A program made the translations under genes and the position numbers. From the NCBI GenBank assembly GCA_019914995.1, contig CM034127.1, forward strand, positions 806,001-870,000: a DNA stretch of 64,000 nucleotides, read 5' to 3'. How positions within the stretch are numbered: the stretch's first letter is position 1; every line of letters begins with the position of its first letter. Source of the DNA: Acanthochlamys bracteata (Eukaryota; Streptophyta; Magnoliopsida; Pandanales; Velloziaceae). The notes below the pieces were generated by a model. That model had not been told where the DNA came from. It ran no database searches and saw only the letters and a list, made by a program, of their open reading frames with translations. Of the stretch, positions 12,436-24,595 are shown one piece after another.

Positions 12436-15400
12436 ATGGGAATTTGGAGTGTGAAGATGCACGGAATCGTAGTTGTTGTCTCGCGAGAGTGCTCAAGTTA
12501 TGGATTCCGGTCACCGCCTGTAGATAGCTCGCCGCTGCTTCCCTACTCGAACACCTTTCACCACAGGGTAATCATACAGGTAGTTAAATCTGCTTCTTCG
12601 TTTTGTTTGATCTTATCCTTGAATTTTCTTTTCGTGAAAAGTGAGAAACAATTGGTTTGGAGATTATATGGAACCTACTGATTTGAAATTTGGAGCATCA
12701 AAACCCTGGAAAATACTATTAACACTCAGTGTGAAGGATTAGGTTTTTTTGAGTAGTCGTAGGAAAGTGTAACTCCCTGTCCGCAAGTTTGTGTTGGTTA
12801 AATATGAGTTAGCTGCTTGTTAGCAACAAGTTAGAAAGCTGTTGGCTGGTTTTACTTATTATGATTGAGGAAATAAGCTACTGTTGTAGAAAACATTGGT
12901 TTAAAGGATGGAATAAGAGAAACGAAAAAAGACGGATGGACTTAATTGCTAGCACTACTACCTAGCTAAACTGCTTATATGCGTCCAGAGAAGAGCCTCT
13001 GAACTTTATAAATGTATTCGGGAAAGTTGAGATGGTTCCACTTTTCCGGCTCTCTTTTAGGAGTTGTGCGTGCTGGGTACCTTGCTATTTCTCACTTTCC
13101 ATGACCTTTTCTTTTATTATCAAATGTAAGAGTAGAATCACTCATCCTGTGATTCTAATTGATCTACAGCAAATCAGGAAAGGGCTTGAAGATCTTGATA
13201 AATGTGGAAGTGATGCTAGACTAGATTTAGATAAGAAGAATAACAAAGAATTCAAAAACAATAAAATAATATACAGTTGTGATGAAGAGAACAATAAAGA
13301 ATACAGAATGCAAATTTAATTCATATTAATCAATCAACAATTAGACTGATGATTGCAATATATTGGTCCAACAAATGGGAGTTATACGAAAGGTAAACGT
13401 ATTAAAGTAAATCTTACATAGGAACTCTTACTCAATGAGGCCATCAAACCATAATTCCTCATAATTGCCACGAAGTATGTTTAAAATAATGTGTCTAATA
13501 ACATGTCTTTTATTACCTTGGTTGGTCTTTACTTCATTAGTTATCTGCTGACCGTTGTCAGTTGGCTGTTAACCAGGCCTAAATCCTTATATTTAACAGT
13601 AAAACAAACTAAAGATAATGACAAGAGCCATATGTTCTTTTGGCTTTTGGCATTCCATTAGATATAGTGTAAAATTTTGTTTGAATAAAGATCTGTAAGT
13701 TTATGTGCACTTCCAGCCTGTCCGTGGTTTGCAAATGCTTGGGATTTGGTGTCTTGATTATACGCTGATCTACTAGACTCATGCATTTGCAAATGCAAGT
13801 TTGAAGTTTGTTTTTCAATATCTGATCTGCATGGTCATTTGTGTCACAGAACTGCCCATCAATTGCCTGGATGAAGAATGGCACTCGTGTTGTGAATCAC
13901 CAAGCAAGATGTTTGAAAGTTAGAGCATTAGGAAATTCTGAGAATAAGGCACCTGTAGCTCCTCTCCAACTCGAATCTCCAGCAGGACAACTTCTGTCGC
14001 AAATAATGCAGACCCATCCACATCTACTTCCAGCAGCCATTGATCAGCAACTCGAAACCCTTCAAACAGATGGAGATGCTAAGAAGGAAGATAAACCTCC
14101 TGCACCTCAAGACCTTCTTTCCAAGTTGGTATCAAAACCTTATCTTAAGCAAGCTTGATTTTGCAAACTGCAAATTCATGATTCTTATTGTATCTTGAGT
14201 AAGCTAATGAACTGCACAAGTGCCGTGCTTCTTAAACTTAGGTGTATCATACTAAAGAAAACACCATAAGCACAGAACATAAACGGCCACCTTCAAAATA
14301 ATTGTGAGCAAGTAAAACTCTCCGATACTCTGGCTACCAAACATTAACATTCTGATGACAGCTAATGAGTTGAGATAACTTAGCTAGAGGATCATAATGC
14401 TATTGCTCTTTCCATTTTGCTATTTGTCAGATACTTGCTGATGTATTGTTTAGTTATTCTCTGCTTTTCTCGTGGGTAGAACTTACAAAATTACAAGGTC
14501 AGGCTGATTTGAACTTGTCAATATCTTTTCTTAAATGAGTTTTTGATCAGCTAAAATTTCTTATTCAAATTCAAATATGTGATTCTTTACCTTCACATTA
14601 ATGCTTTTGCTTCTGATAACATAGTTTGTTTTGCAACTGAAATCTTGCATAAAAGCATTTTTTGGGTTTTGATTGCTACATTGTTCCAGTTGTAAATCTG
14701 TAAGTATATTCTGCTTCCATGATCTTTTTCGCAGCATACGAATTGCCATATTTACTTTAGCTTTTACGTAACAATGCAGATAACAAAAATCTTACAAGCT
14801 TTCTTTCTGTTATTTATTTGTTTGATGGTGTGATCTAATGACATAATTGATTTCCAGGAGAATTGCTGAAGTCAAACAAAAGGAAAGACAGAAGGCTCTA
14901 GAGGATATCATTTACTGCTTAATTGTGCTGAAATTCATGGAGAATGACATCTTAATGATTCCTCCAGTCTCGATGTCCTCTGAACCAGTGGATTCATGGC
15001 CAAACCAGGAGCAGAAACTGGAAGGAGTTCACTCCCCTGATGCACTCGAGATGATACAGAGCCATCTCTCACTCATTCTCGGGGAGAGGGTCATAGGACC
15101 ACTGAGCTCTATTGTCCAAATTAGCAAGCTCAAGCTTGGAAAACTCTATGCCGCATCTATTATGTATGGCTACTTTCTTAAACGGGTAGATCAGAGATAT
15201 CAGCTAGAGAGAAGCATGAATACTCTTCCAAAAGCTGTCAGCGAGCAGAAAATTCTAGGTGATATTCAACCTAATCCCTTCTGGGACATGGAATCGTTGG
15301 TACAGATCTCACCCGATTCAGAATATGATGGTGGGGATATTTCAGATCCTAGTGAAGATGGCAAGTCGTACAGGTTAAGGTCGTACGTGATGTACTTGGA

Positions 15401-15659
15401 CGCAGAGACATTGCAAAGATATGCAACCATAAGGTCCAAGGAATCCATCTCATTGATCGAAAAGCAGACACAGGCCTTGTTTGGGAGACCTGATATAAAG
15501 GTAACAGATGATGGATCCCTTGATATATCAAACGATGAGGTGGTAAGCATAAGTTTCCAAGGGCTTACAATGCTTGTTCTGGAGGCAGTGACGTTTGGTT
15601 CCTTCCTATGGGATGCGGAAGGATATGTAGAATCTAAGTATCATTTTGTGACGAACTAA
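12436..15659 (+). CDS. DUF760 protein, similar to chloroplast UV-B-induced protein At3g17800
   Basis: Three coding exons: 12436-12579, 13850-14124 and 14858-15659, giving 406 residues in an unbroken frame. Exon 1 could instead end at 12567, since a second in-phase donor lies 12 bases upstream. Exon 2 ends at AA before gttggt so that Lys is completed by the first base of exon 3. The N-terminus is Ser/Arg-rich with few acidic residues, as in a chloroplast transit peptide. The DUF760 region runs from about residue 90 to the end, with SPAGQLL, then KRIAEVKQKERQKALEDI, then SHLSLILGER and KLGKLYAASIMYGYFLKRVD. The C-terminal part holds SYVMYLDAETLQRYA and the final FGSFLWDAEGYV. Arabidopsis At3g17800 is about the same size. 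The molecular function of DUF760 is not established. Confidence 0.85.
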
Positions 15660-17456
15660 GATATGTATTTACAGTACACAAAGTCGGTGGATTTAAGATA
15701 CAAGTGCCATCCACTCATGCTGAAGATAATTTTTAAGTTTTAGTGTAGAACTTAAATACCAATAAGTTCTTTCAGTAGGTTTCTATATTCTTACCAATCC
15801 AACTCTAAGCTTCCTCCACTCCCTCTAGTCTCCATGGTAGCTGAATAAAACTGTTCTCACTTTAATTAAAATTGTAGCTAAGTCAGTCAACAGAGGAGGC
15901 AAAACAAGCTATGATTGTGACGAACAAAAACATAAATAGATCATTTGTTAGTTAGTAACTTGTTCAATGAATCAAAGTCTACTTGCATCACTTGGTATCC
16001 TTGTCAACAGTAGGAAGAGCCAGCTAATAGTAACTTTACAAGAAACCTCATACTCATAGCTGTCACTTAACAACCTATATGAAAACAACGATAAGCTCAC
16101 ATTCCGTTTTCAATCATGCTTGAATCTCGATAAGATTTTATAAGTGAAGCATGAAAGATTTTATAAGGCAAGTGATCAACATCAAAAAAAAAAAAAATCC
16201 AGCTAAGCAATTCATGTGCACAGTTGTCACATGATAACATAGTAACCAACCCTTGCGCAAAAAGATTAGTCTTTTGCTCGTGTCCTCTTTGATGATTGTG
16301 TTCTATAATTGATAGTGAACCCCAGCCTAATCACCTGCATAATAATCACTCTTAAAAATTAAATATAATTAACTAAGTAATGCCAACAGAGCGAATGTTT
16401 TGCACGCGACAGATCGTTGTCAGCCAAAGAAATGTTGCCACGTCGGACGGTGAAGGACAAGGTCAACGGGTTTTGTTTGATTGGTTTGGCGTGCTAGTTA
16501 GGGACCTCTCGGGACAACTAACAAAACATATGAAGGAAGCCAAAATTGGTAACCAAATGGTTTTATTCTTCGGACTTTTTTAAAAGTATTTTTAAAATAA
16601 AAATTTTTAAAATAATTTTTTTATTATTTTAACAAGATTTTTTTTAAAAATAATAATAAATAAATAATAATAATATTTTACTATATATAATTTTTTTATA
16701 TTTTTTAAAATTTTAAATAAATTTTTTAAATATTTATAAAAAATAATGTCAAACGCATACAGAGTCTCCAGCTAACTAACGGACAAGTTACAATGACATG
16801 GTATAGCTAGCTAAGGTAATGTTTCAATTACATTAAAAAATCATATATAGAGTCAATAAAAATAGAATCTAAAATTATAAATACGTAAAGTAAAATTTAA
16901 AATATAATTTAGTAAAATTAAAATTAAATATATAATAACTTTTAAGAATAGAGTGATAATAAAAAATATTTAAAATTTGAAAAGATGAAATAGAATTCGG
17001 TGCTATTGAAATATGTTATTATTGAAAACATGGGAAGAGTAGTAATAACTTAAATGCAGCGAGCAATCCATGAATCATCAATAACATCAACAACTAACTA
17101 ACTTTGGATGAATGTTATCATGAGCTTACTTTCTTTCACAAGCTAACCTGGCATTGATAGAGACCTGTGATATCGCAAATAGCAAAAACAAAAACCCTAA
17201 TTTGTATTATCAATTCTTTAATCTCCAATTAGTATATAATAACAAAAGCAGCTCTACTTAGAGTTCGAATTATAATAATAATGAGTGATCTTCTCTTTTT
17301 TTCATATATCTCACATATATAAATGTAGTTTTATTCAGATGTTTTTTTCTATCAAAATAACAAACAAATCTATACAACGAAGGATAACAATTTACCTACA
17401 TGGTACGGTATGGTATAAATAAACAAAAATATTGAAATTCAACAAATTGAAACCAT
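15660..17456. other. Intergenic, between 3' ends of the DUF760 and XTH genes
   Basis: The two neighbours converge here. The first 200-300 bp are probably the DUF760 3' UTR and the last 100-200 bp the XTH 3' UTR. A short open frame at 16380-16583 has no recognisable content. An AT-rich MITE-like element occupies 16560-16757. Confidence 0.5.
16560..16757. repeat. AT-rich MITE-like element ending at caaacgc
   Basis: Blocks taaaataaaaatttt, aataataataaata and ttttttatattttttaaaatttt occur in the same order as in the copies at 6761 and 21616; it ends with gtcaaacgca. Boundaries are approximate. Confidence 0.35.
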
Positions 17457-19329
17457 TCACATGATCTTTGAATCACTAGTAGTTGTAGCGGTAGTATAAG
17501 CACTTCTATTCCGGCGTTTCGATCGCCGGCGCCGGACAGACGCCAAGGCATTCTGATAAACTTTCCGTTGCTCTGATTGGATCAGTTCGCAATCCGGCAA
17601 AGGGTTCGGATATCTGGAAAGATCATAACAGTGTGAGTATGTCATGTACCGTTCCCTGTACCGTAGCATTGCCTGCCGTTTCTCCGGTGACATGTTTGCG
17701 AACTTCGCATACTTGAGCCGGTCCTCCGCTTCCGCGCACTGTCTTTCTGATGGAACCTGCTCGATGGAATCGGTGCGGCAACCCTGGAGCACTAAGTTGG
17801 AGAATTCTGCTACGAATGGCCCGTACTTGTAATTGATTTTGTACTTGCCGTTGTCTGTTGCCCATGTCGATCCGTCCCATATTGTCGCGTAGATTGACAT
17901 TGGCTTCGACGGGTAGTCGCCGCCCTTGCTCCGGCGAACTTCTCTTATCGGCGTCTCATCGATGTAGAAACTAATCAACGATCACAGAATTAAGACAAAC
18001 AATTCATTACCATGCATGAAATTCAAAGTTGTCGGAAACTGAATCCACGCAAGCGACTTACATAATATTTTCCGAAGTCCAAAGGATGGAATATGTATGT
18101 GTTTCTTGAGTTGGATCAAATGGTAGGAGATAACGTTCCTCCCTTCCTCTACTAGTACTTCCATTTCCATAAACGTTGGTTTGAATTCGCCATTCTTCTC
18201 CCTTCTTATTGCCAAGAAACTCGAAATCGAGTTCGTCGTGGTTCTTCGCGAACACGTCGCCGTTTGAAGTCTGCAATATTTTCGGACGAACAAAGTATGA
18301 TTTTAATAGTGATATAATTAATGATGTAGCTCTAAAAGACCCATTAAATCCAGTTACCCAACTGCTTTTGGAAAAGTTTTTTTTTTCTGGGCAAAGGTTT
18401 CGAATGATTCATATGCGTTGTACGCATAAGTTTGTTATTCTCACTCCCACTTTTTTTACAAAGTCTTCTAGAACTTTAAGTTTTATTTATTTTTGTTAGC
18501 TTTTTAGATTCAACCACCAATAACAAGAGTCTTTTTTTTTGGTGAGATATCTTTAGAAAATTTCGAAATTTTTGTAAATCACTTTCTAAGCATTAATTAT
18601 TATTGTCAAAATTGTAGTAATTATTTCTTGTAGCAAACGTTGAATGACAGCGGCTAGCAAATTTGTCCTAACTCTCTACATAAGACCAAGGTTTTTTTTA
18701 TCAATCATATCAACTAGAATATTCTCTGGCATGGAACGACTAGAAATTTATGAATAATGCAAGTAGGCAAAGACTTAAATATATCAATCAAAGATATTGA
18801 AATAAGGTGGGTGAGAATATCAACGAGTTAACGAGAAGAAGACGAGAAGTTAATTAAGTAAAATTTTAGAAGAAAGTTTTTTTTAAAATCCTTTTACTCA
18901 CATAGAAAGCGACGACGACGCCGGCGGTATAGTCGGCAGGAAGCTTGATAGATGCACTAAAGAAGCCATGGTGATACATATCCGATGATATAAATCCAGA
19001 ACCTACATACACAAATATTCATTCATCAATTAACAGACTCTACATTGAAAAAAAAATTATCTAAATCTGAAAAACTTAAGCAAGTAGATATAAAATTAAT
19101 TAGGGTGCTTACCTGTGTAGCGGGAAAGGAAGAGCTGAACAGAGTTGCCATTATCAGAACGAACAAGATTGTTGTCTCCAAAGAGACGAGTGAAGCCTTC
19201 GTCGAACGATATAGTCGTTACGTCGAAGACAGACTTCCCTACAGTTACTGGCATCATAACTCCGGCGAACCATAGCACCACTGCTGCTACTGCTGCTGCG
19301 ACTTCTACTAACTTCTTCTTCTTCTCCAT
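17457..19329 (-). CDS. Xyloglucan endotransglucosylase/hydrolase, group III (XTH27-30-like)
   Basis: Four exons on the minus strand: 19329-19113, 19002-18902, 18270-18062 and 17970-17457, giving 346 residues (GH16). The enzyme cuts and rejoins xyloglucan in the cell wall. Residues 1-32 form a basic start plus hydrophobic segment (signal peptide or anchor). The catalytic motif [10 protein letters not shown] is at 117-126 with nucleophile Glu119 and acid/base Glu123 intact, followed by the conserved N-glycosylation site NGS at 142-144. The C-terminal XET_C domain has [15 protein letters not shown] and the paired cysteines. A strongly basic tail ([10 protein letters not shown]) is typical of group III. 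An in-frame upstream ATG at 19362 would add 11 hydrophobic residues, so the start is not certain. Splice sites are all canonical and the gene looks functional. Confidence 0.93.
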
Positions 19330-22130
19330 AGAAACTAACACAAGAAGAGAAAGAACATGCAAGAAGAAGATGTTGCTCTGTTTTTTGAGTGTTTTAATTT
19401 GTAGTGAAGCAGAGTGGTATAAATTAAAGAGGTGAAGGAGAAGGAAGGGTTTGTTTTAATATTTTTTGTGCTAATAAGTTTCTAAATTTTTTTTAAAGTT
19501 TTATTTTTTGACGTTTCTTTAATTTCTTTGGAAGATGATCTGTCTTATAGGTGGCAAAATTGTTCCCTACGTATGAAAAAACACATCCAAAATTTTTGAA
19601 AAGAAAAAAAAAATTAACGATATATAATTAAGATTATGAATGTTGTTGCTTAACGATATATTATTAGTTTTTTTCCCGTAAAAGAACGTTTATTTATTTT
19701 TTTTATAAAAAAGTTTCGAGAGTCAGAAGAAGAAACCAAGAAGGATTGGTTGGATTTTTCAATCTTTCGGGTGAAGTCACAATCTTGGTTACGTATGAAG
19801 AAAGGCACTTGAACACAAAGCTACGCCTTGTTTACGGACTCATTAAACTTATTTCTTTTTAATTTATTTTTAATAGAAAATAAAATTATTTTTTTTTCAA
19901 AATTTATTTTTTAATACAAAAAAATATAAAATTTTATTTTTAGTAAATATTTTTAATTTTATTTTTAACTTATTTTTAAAAATAAATTTATTTCAAAATA
20001 ATATGTATATACAAAATAGATTTGATCTTTTTATTATTTATTTTTTTCTTCAAATTTCACTCTTATTTCTTCAAATTTCTAGAGATTTTTGCTTAAGAAC
20101 ATGTTTCATTAGTAAAAAATAAATTTTGCAAAACTAAATTTAATAGAACTAAATTTAAAATCGATGAAAAACAATATTCGATAAAACTGAAACAAGCATT
20201 AAATATTGTAGCTATTATTAACAGAAACGAGGCTAATGATAAGCTAAAATTTAAATGAATAATTCATAATTTTGTGAAAAAAATCAAACTATTTTATTTA
20301 ATTGGATGCAAACTGTTTACCTACTAGGCGTAAGAAGAAAGGAAGAACTTTCAAGGACCACCCCTGCAATTTAAAAAAAATAAAAATAGAAGTCTCGACG
20401 AAATTTTGGCGGCTATATTATTAATTTGTTCTAAACTATAATAACTTTTAGTTGTTTTATTTTTTATAGAGTTCAATAAAACTTCCATGTTGAGAATTTT
20501 CAGAGCAGGTGGGTTCAATAAAACTTTATATTAAATTACGAGAAATGATAATAACATATTAATTTATGGTCGTTATTATACCATATACTCAAATCAATTA
20601 TTTTAGTTTTATTATTAAAAACATATGTAATGAAGTCTTGAACATATACATACATACACTAATTAAACTATATTGGCAAAAAAAATTGTTAAGACAAAAA
20701 TTTAGTCAAACTATTTCACATATAGTTAGGAGTTCAATTGTTAGAAATCCTAAGGATTGTTTTGACATTATATTCTACACAATTTTTTTTATTAATTTTT
20801 TATTTTTAATAAATTTATTATAATAGTATATAAAATTTATTTTAAAAATATAAAAATTTTACGTAAAATAATAAAGTTTATTTATAAAAATTGAATAAAA
20901 AATATTTTAAAAATTTTTATTTCATAATATTTCTAAACGGTCTCTAAGAGTTTGAGTTAGTTAGAATTTTTATAAGAGTTGAACAAACTAGAATTATTTA
21001 TTAGAGTGTAATAAGATAAAGTTTTCTAACGTTAACAAAAATATATTCTAATATAATAGCGATCCGATATTTATATATAAAACCGTGATATGTTCCACAC
21101 GCTCAATCAATCAAGAATATAATTTTTCATATTCTTCTATTTTATTTTATTATGTTAAAGTCGACTAATTTGTTTACCGGAGGCAATTCTTGGCATCAGT
21201 AAATATAAGACTTGTAAGGAAACGTTCAAAATTATGTAAAATAAGATTTTTAAATATATATACTTTTGAAATTTTGAAAAAATATTTGAAAATTTTTAAT
21301 TACTATAAATAATTATTAAAATGGTGAAAGAAATAAACTGAAACGGACTACTGAGTTTTTACGTTTGCCCAAATAAAAGAACATCCAATGAGTGAGATAT
21401 TGATAAATAGTATATTTCATACTTTCCCTGCAAAATTTCCCATATCTTAGTTTGTCACTTACTAATGAATCCTTTGAAAATCTAAAACTTAAAACATGTT
21501 CTACACTTCATTGCTTCCTTTTTAAAAAAAATTAAAATTTCAAAAAGTTTTTATCAAGAGTATGTTCTTTTTATTTTGACCACTCAATCTTTTTGTTACT
21601 AAAATGTTATACTAAAGATACGTTTTGAAAATACTTATTAAATAAAAAAATTTTAAAATAAAAAATATTTTTATTTTTTCAAAAATAAATTTTATTTTTT
21701 ATTTCTAAAAAATAATAAAAATATATAATAAAAAATTTTATTATATAATTTTTTATAAAATTTTTAAATAAAACTTTTAAATATTATAAATATATATTAA
21801 AAATAAAAATAAAAAATAAAGATTATCTTTTTTGATAAGCTCAACCAAACGCAACCTAACTCACTCGCGATCCAGCTGCATAAAATAACATAAAATAAAA
21901 AAAATCACTATTTATTTAACTCACTTAATAATTCACTTGTATTCTAAAAAGACACACCCCCAATCGATGTTAAAATTCCGAAGAATCACGAAAGCCTGCA
22001 GTTGTGGGCCCCACCTTTCAAATGGGCCTCCACTATCAAATCAGCTAATATAAATTTAGTGGCCTGATTTTGCAATATTATTTCTCTGCAACGGTAATAT
22101 AGCCGTTGAAGTTTTTTCATTCATTCGCTT
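19330..22130. other. Intergenic AT-rich region between XTH and the 22.5 kb gene
   Basis: The two flanking genes diverge, so both promoters lie here. The XTH leader is probably within 19330-19420. The rest is A/T-rich and contains MITE-like stretches at about 19830-20010, 20800-20945 and 21616-21855. An 85-codon frame at 20566-20823 has only A/T-driven composition and is not credible as a gene. Confidence 0.55.
21616..21855. repeat. AT-rich MITE-like element ending at ccaaacgc
   Basis: Starts near atacgttttgaaaatac and ends at ctcaaccaaacgcaacc. Its internal blocks (taaaataaaaaatattttta, tatataataaaaaatttt, aaatatatattaaaaat) match those at 6761-6985 closely in order and spacing. It is one of the clearer copies of the dispersed family. 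Confidence 0.4.
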
Positions 22131-22140
22131 GTTCTATAAA
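22085..22140 (+). promoter_or_regulatory. Promoter with two MSA-like AACGG elements and a TATA box
   Basis: AACGG occurs at 22090-22094 on the plus strand and again inverted (CCGTT) at 22103-22107. The inverted copy fits the M-phase-specific activator consensus YCYAACGGYYA at 10 of 11 positions. A TATA box (ctataaa) ends at 22140, about 30 bp downstream. MSA elements are bound by three-repeat MYB factors and drive G2/M expression of cyclin B and similar genes. A 5' UTR follows, with an intron at about 22252-22479. Confidence 0.5.
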
Positions 22141-22504
22141 TCTTCCTCCTTCATTTCTTCTCTCTACTCTGTCAACAATCGAATCGATTACGATCAGCAA
22201 GATCTCTCCTTCTTGAGGAGATTCTCCATTTTTACGATCGAATCGGTCTCAGTGAGTTTCTTTCCTTTGCGTTCAATTGAAATTTGGAGGTGAATTTCTT
22301 CTGTTGAAATCTTAGAGGATTTCAATTTTTGCATTGTTCAGGATTTCTGTCGATTGATTTCTGTTTTGTTGTCTTGTTAGATAAACCAGAAACTTGTTTC
22401 CAAAAACATTAGAATTCGTTTGTTGTTTTTGTTTACCGTAGATTTTCTTCAGTAATCAATGGCGAATACTTTATTTCAGGCTTCAGGAATTTAAAACAAA
22501 TTCA

Positions 22505-23718
22505 ATGGAGACTCCATCATCAGCAGTGAGACCTCTCCCCAGTTCCCAATCCTCCGCAACTCGTAAGAAACAAAAATTGTTTTTTCTTTGATTTCTCGTG
22601 TTTAAGATTTGTTTTCAATCTACAATTCTTTCTCTGCTTCAGTGAAGAGCGTGAAGAAGCAAGGTGATTCCGTTTCCAAATCAAGAACCACATCTGACCG
22701 GCCCGTATTACTCGACATAACCAATGATTCACCGATCGTCGGCCTCGCGAAAGACAAGACTCCTGCGGCATCTGTGGTGAAGATTCGACCTAATCCAGGC
22801 CGAACGCCAGGTTCCGGCGAAGCACTGCTTAGAAGCCAGGTCAAGACTCTGCTGCAAAGAGTTGAAGAAGAAGAAGGGGAGGCAGTGATTGCCGGGAGGA
22901 TTGCTTTCGGAGTCAATGGTCAAGGCCGCTTGCCGCCTCTTGGGTTTATTAATTCCCCGTCGCAGCTTCTTGCGCCGACTCCGGCTAACACGCCGCAGGT
23001 GCCTAATCTATCTGGACTCGAAGAAGGTAGCATTCCCATGGCTGTAGTAGTGGAATCTTGCAGGGTTCCTGAGCAGCAAGACAATATTTTCCCTCAGGTT
23101 ATTTCGTCGAACGCATTCTAAAACTTGAATACTTCTTTTGGTCTGAATTTACTGATCCTTAATTCAACTTTATCTATTCAATTTGTTATTGTACAGGTTG
23201 TAAGTTCTGTGAAACAACAAGATCAGCAACTCAACACTACTCCAGAAGAGTGCCTGATCAACAGAATGCTGTTCTTCGACTCCCCGGGGAAATCCGAAGC
23301 CTCATCGACGTCTTCCTGTGCACCCTATTCTTCATTGACTTACCAAACAAGCGGCGACAAGTTCTCAGAAGACGATAATTCATCGGCGTGGTCCATTCAA
23401 GTCAATGCCTCAAGCACTCATGAATTTGATGATAAAGACTTCGAAGATGATCATGAGCTTGACAATGACTGTCACGAAGAGTTCGACGGCAGTGATGATG
23501 ATGGCTGTGTGGATGATTTATGTGAAGTTTTAGGGAAGATGACGGTGAAGGATCATCAGCAAGGGAGGCACACAAGGTTTCTGTACAACAGTGATGATGA
23601 AATCGAAGGTGAGGAGGAAGTCGGAGGCCAGTCACCGGGAGTTGTTCTGCTCAAGGGAGTTCCGGTGCCGAAAGGAAAGCATATAAGGTTCCCTGAGGAG
23701 GAAGAAGAAGAAGTTTGA
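22505..23718 (+). CDS. Unrecognised acidic plant protein with destruction box and SP/TP cluster
   Basis: Three coding exons: 22505-22562, 22643-23097 and 23197-23718, giving 344 residues; an additional intron lies in the 5' UTR. I do not recognise the family. What can be seen: RPVLLDITN at 39-47 fits the APC/C destruction-box consensus RxxLxxIxN. Proline-directed phosphorylation sites occur at S49, T59, T74, S124, T132, T136, T186, S200 (SPGK, full CDK consensus) and S317. A helical stretch at 79-97 (SGEALLRSQVKTLLQRVEE) may be a short coiled coil. The C-terminal half is very acidic (245-285). Near the end the two related motifs GRHTRF (294-299) and GKHIRF (331-336) occur, the second fitting the PP1-docking RVxF consensus. 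No signal peptide or membrane segment. With the MSA-like promoter this suggests a mitotic regulatory protein, but that is inference. Reading through intron 2 would give a 178-residue form ending VISSNAF. Confidence 0.8.
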
Positions 23719-24017
23719 ATTAATATCCACTGATGAAACAGTTGTTGGTGTTGTTTTTTTGAAAAGAGTTGAAGTAGTAGTTACATGGTTGTCAAACCCT
23801 GACACCATCTATCCAGATAATTAGATTGTTTTTACTTATGTAGTTTGTTTGAACATTTAACAGATGATTATTCATTGTTGTTTCTTAAAATTTTCTCTTG
23901 CTTTCTTAAAAAATGAAGCCTTTTGCTATTCAAAATTACAAAAGTTTGTACCACAGTCTTGCCTTCTGCTTCATCACATAAAGATTTGGTAATGTTATCC
24001 CATGAGCCTATATAGTT

Positions 24018-24200
24018 ACAAGTAATTGGTGTTCATTAGTTTTAGCATAAGAACTAGTGAACTAGTTCATTGGTTCCAGCACAAGTAATTGGTGTTCATT
24101 AGTTTTAGCATAAGAATTCATGAATTTGTTTTAGCACAAGTAATTGGTGTTCATTAGTTTTAGCATAAGAGTTCATGAACTAGTTCATTGGTTTTAGGCT
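24018..24200. repeat. Direct tandem repeat, three copies of a 35-bp core
   Basis: The 35-bp core beginning acaagtaattggtgttcatt and ending agcataaga occurs at 24018, 24081 and 24136, so the spacing is 63 and then 55 bp. Spacers share aactagttcattggtt. Degenerate continuations (gcataagaattcatgaa) run to about 24320. The three cores are near-identical, which suggests recent amplification. Confidence 0.85.
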
Positions 24201-24409
24201 TTTAGTAATCATGAGCTTGTTAGTTCAATTGTTATAGCTTGAGAACTCATGACTTTAGTTTAGGCATAAGAATTCATGAATTATTAGTTTATTAGCATAA
24301 GAATTCATAAGCTGTTGTTGATTGGCACAAGATTCTGGCCTTTGAATTATGGCCACTGAGTTGTACGTAGAAGATGCCAGCGTATGATTAGGGTAGTTTG
24401 GGATTGCGT

Positions 24410-24595
24410 TTCCCACGCTACTTTCTAATTTTTTATTTTTAAATATATATTTAAAAAATTTATTTAAAAATTTAAAAAATAGAAAAATTATACGCAGTGA
24501 AATTTTATTACATATTTTTATTATTTTTAAAAAAATAAAAATATTTTTTATTTTAAAAAATTTTATTTTATAAATACTTCCAAACGTCTATATAT
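24410..24595. repeat. AT-rich MITE-like element ending at ccaaacg
   Basis: A/T block series ending with ataaatacttccaaacgtc. It looks like a copy of the 21616-21855 element type in inverted orientation. It is flanked by the tandem-repeat region. Confidence 0.3.

Noticed and set aside
20566-20823. 85-codon plus-strand frame
   Set aside because: Ile/Phe/Asn/Lys-rich product explained by very high A/T content; no start context or domain.
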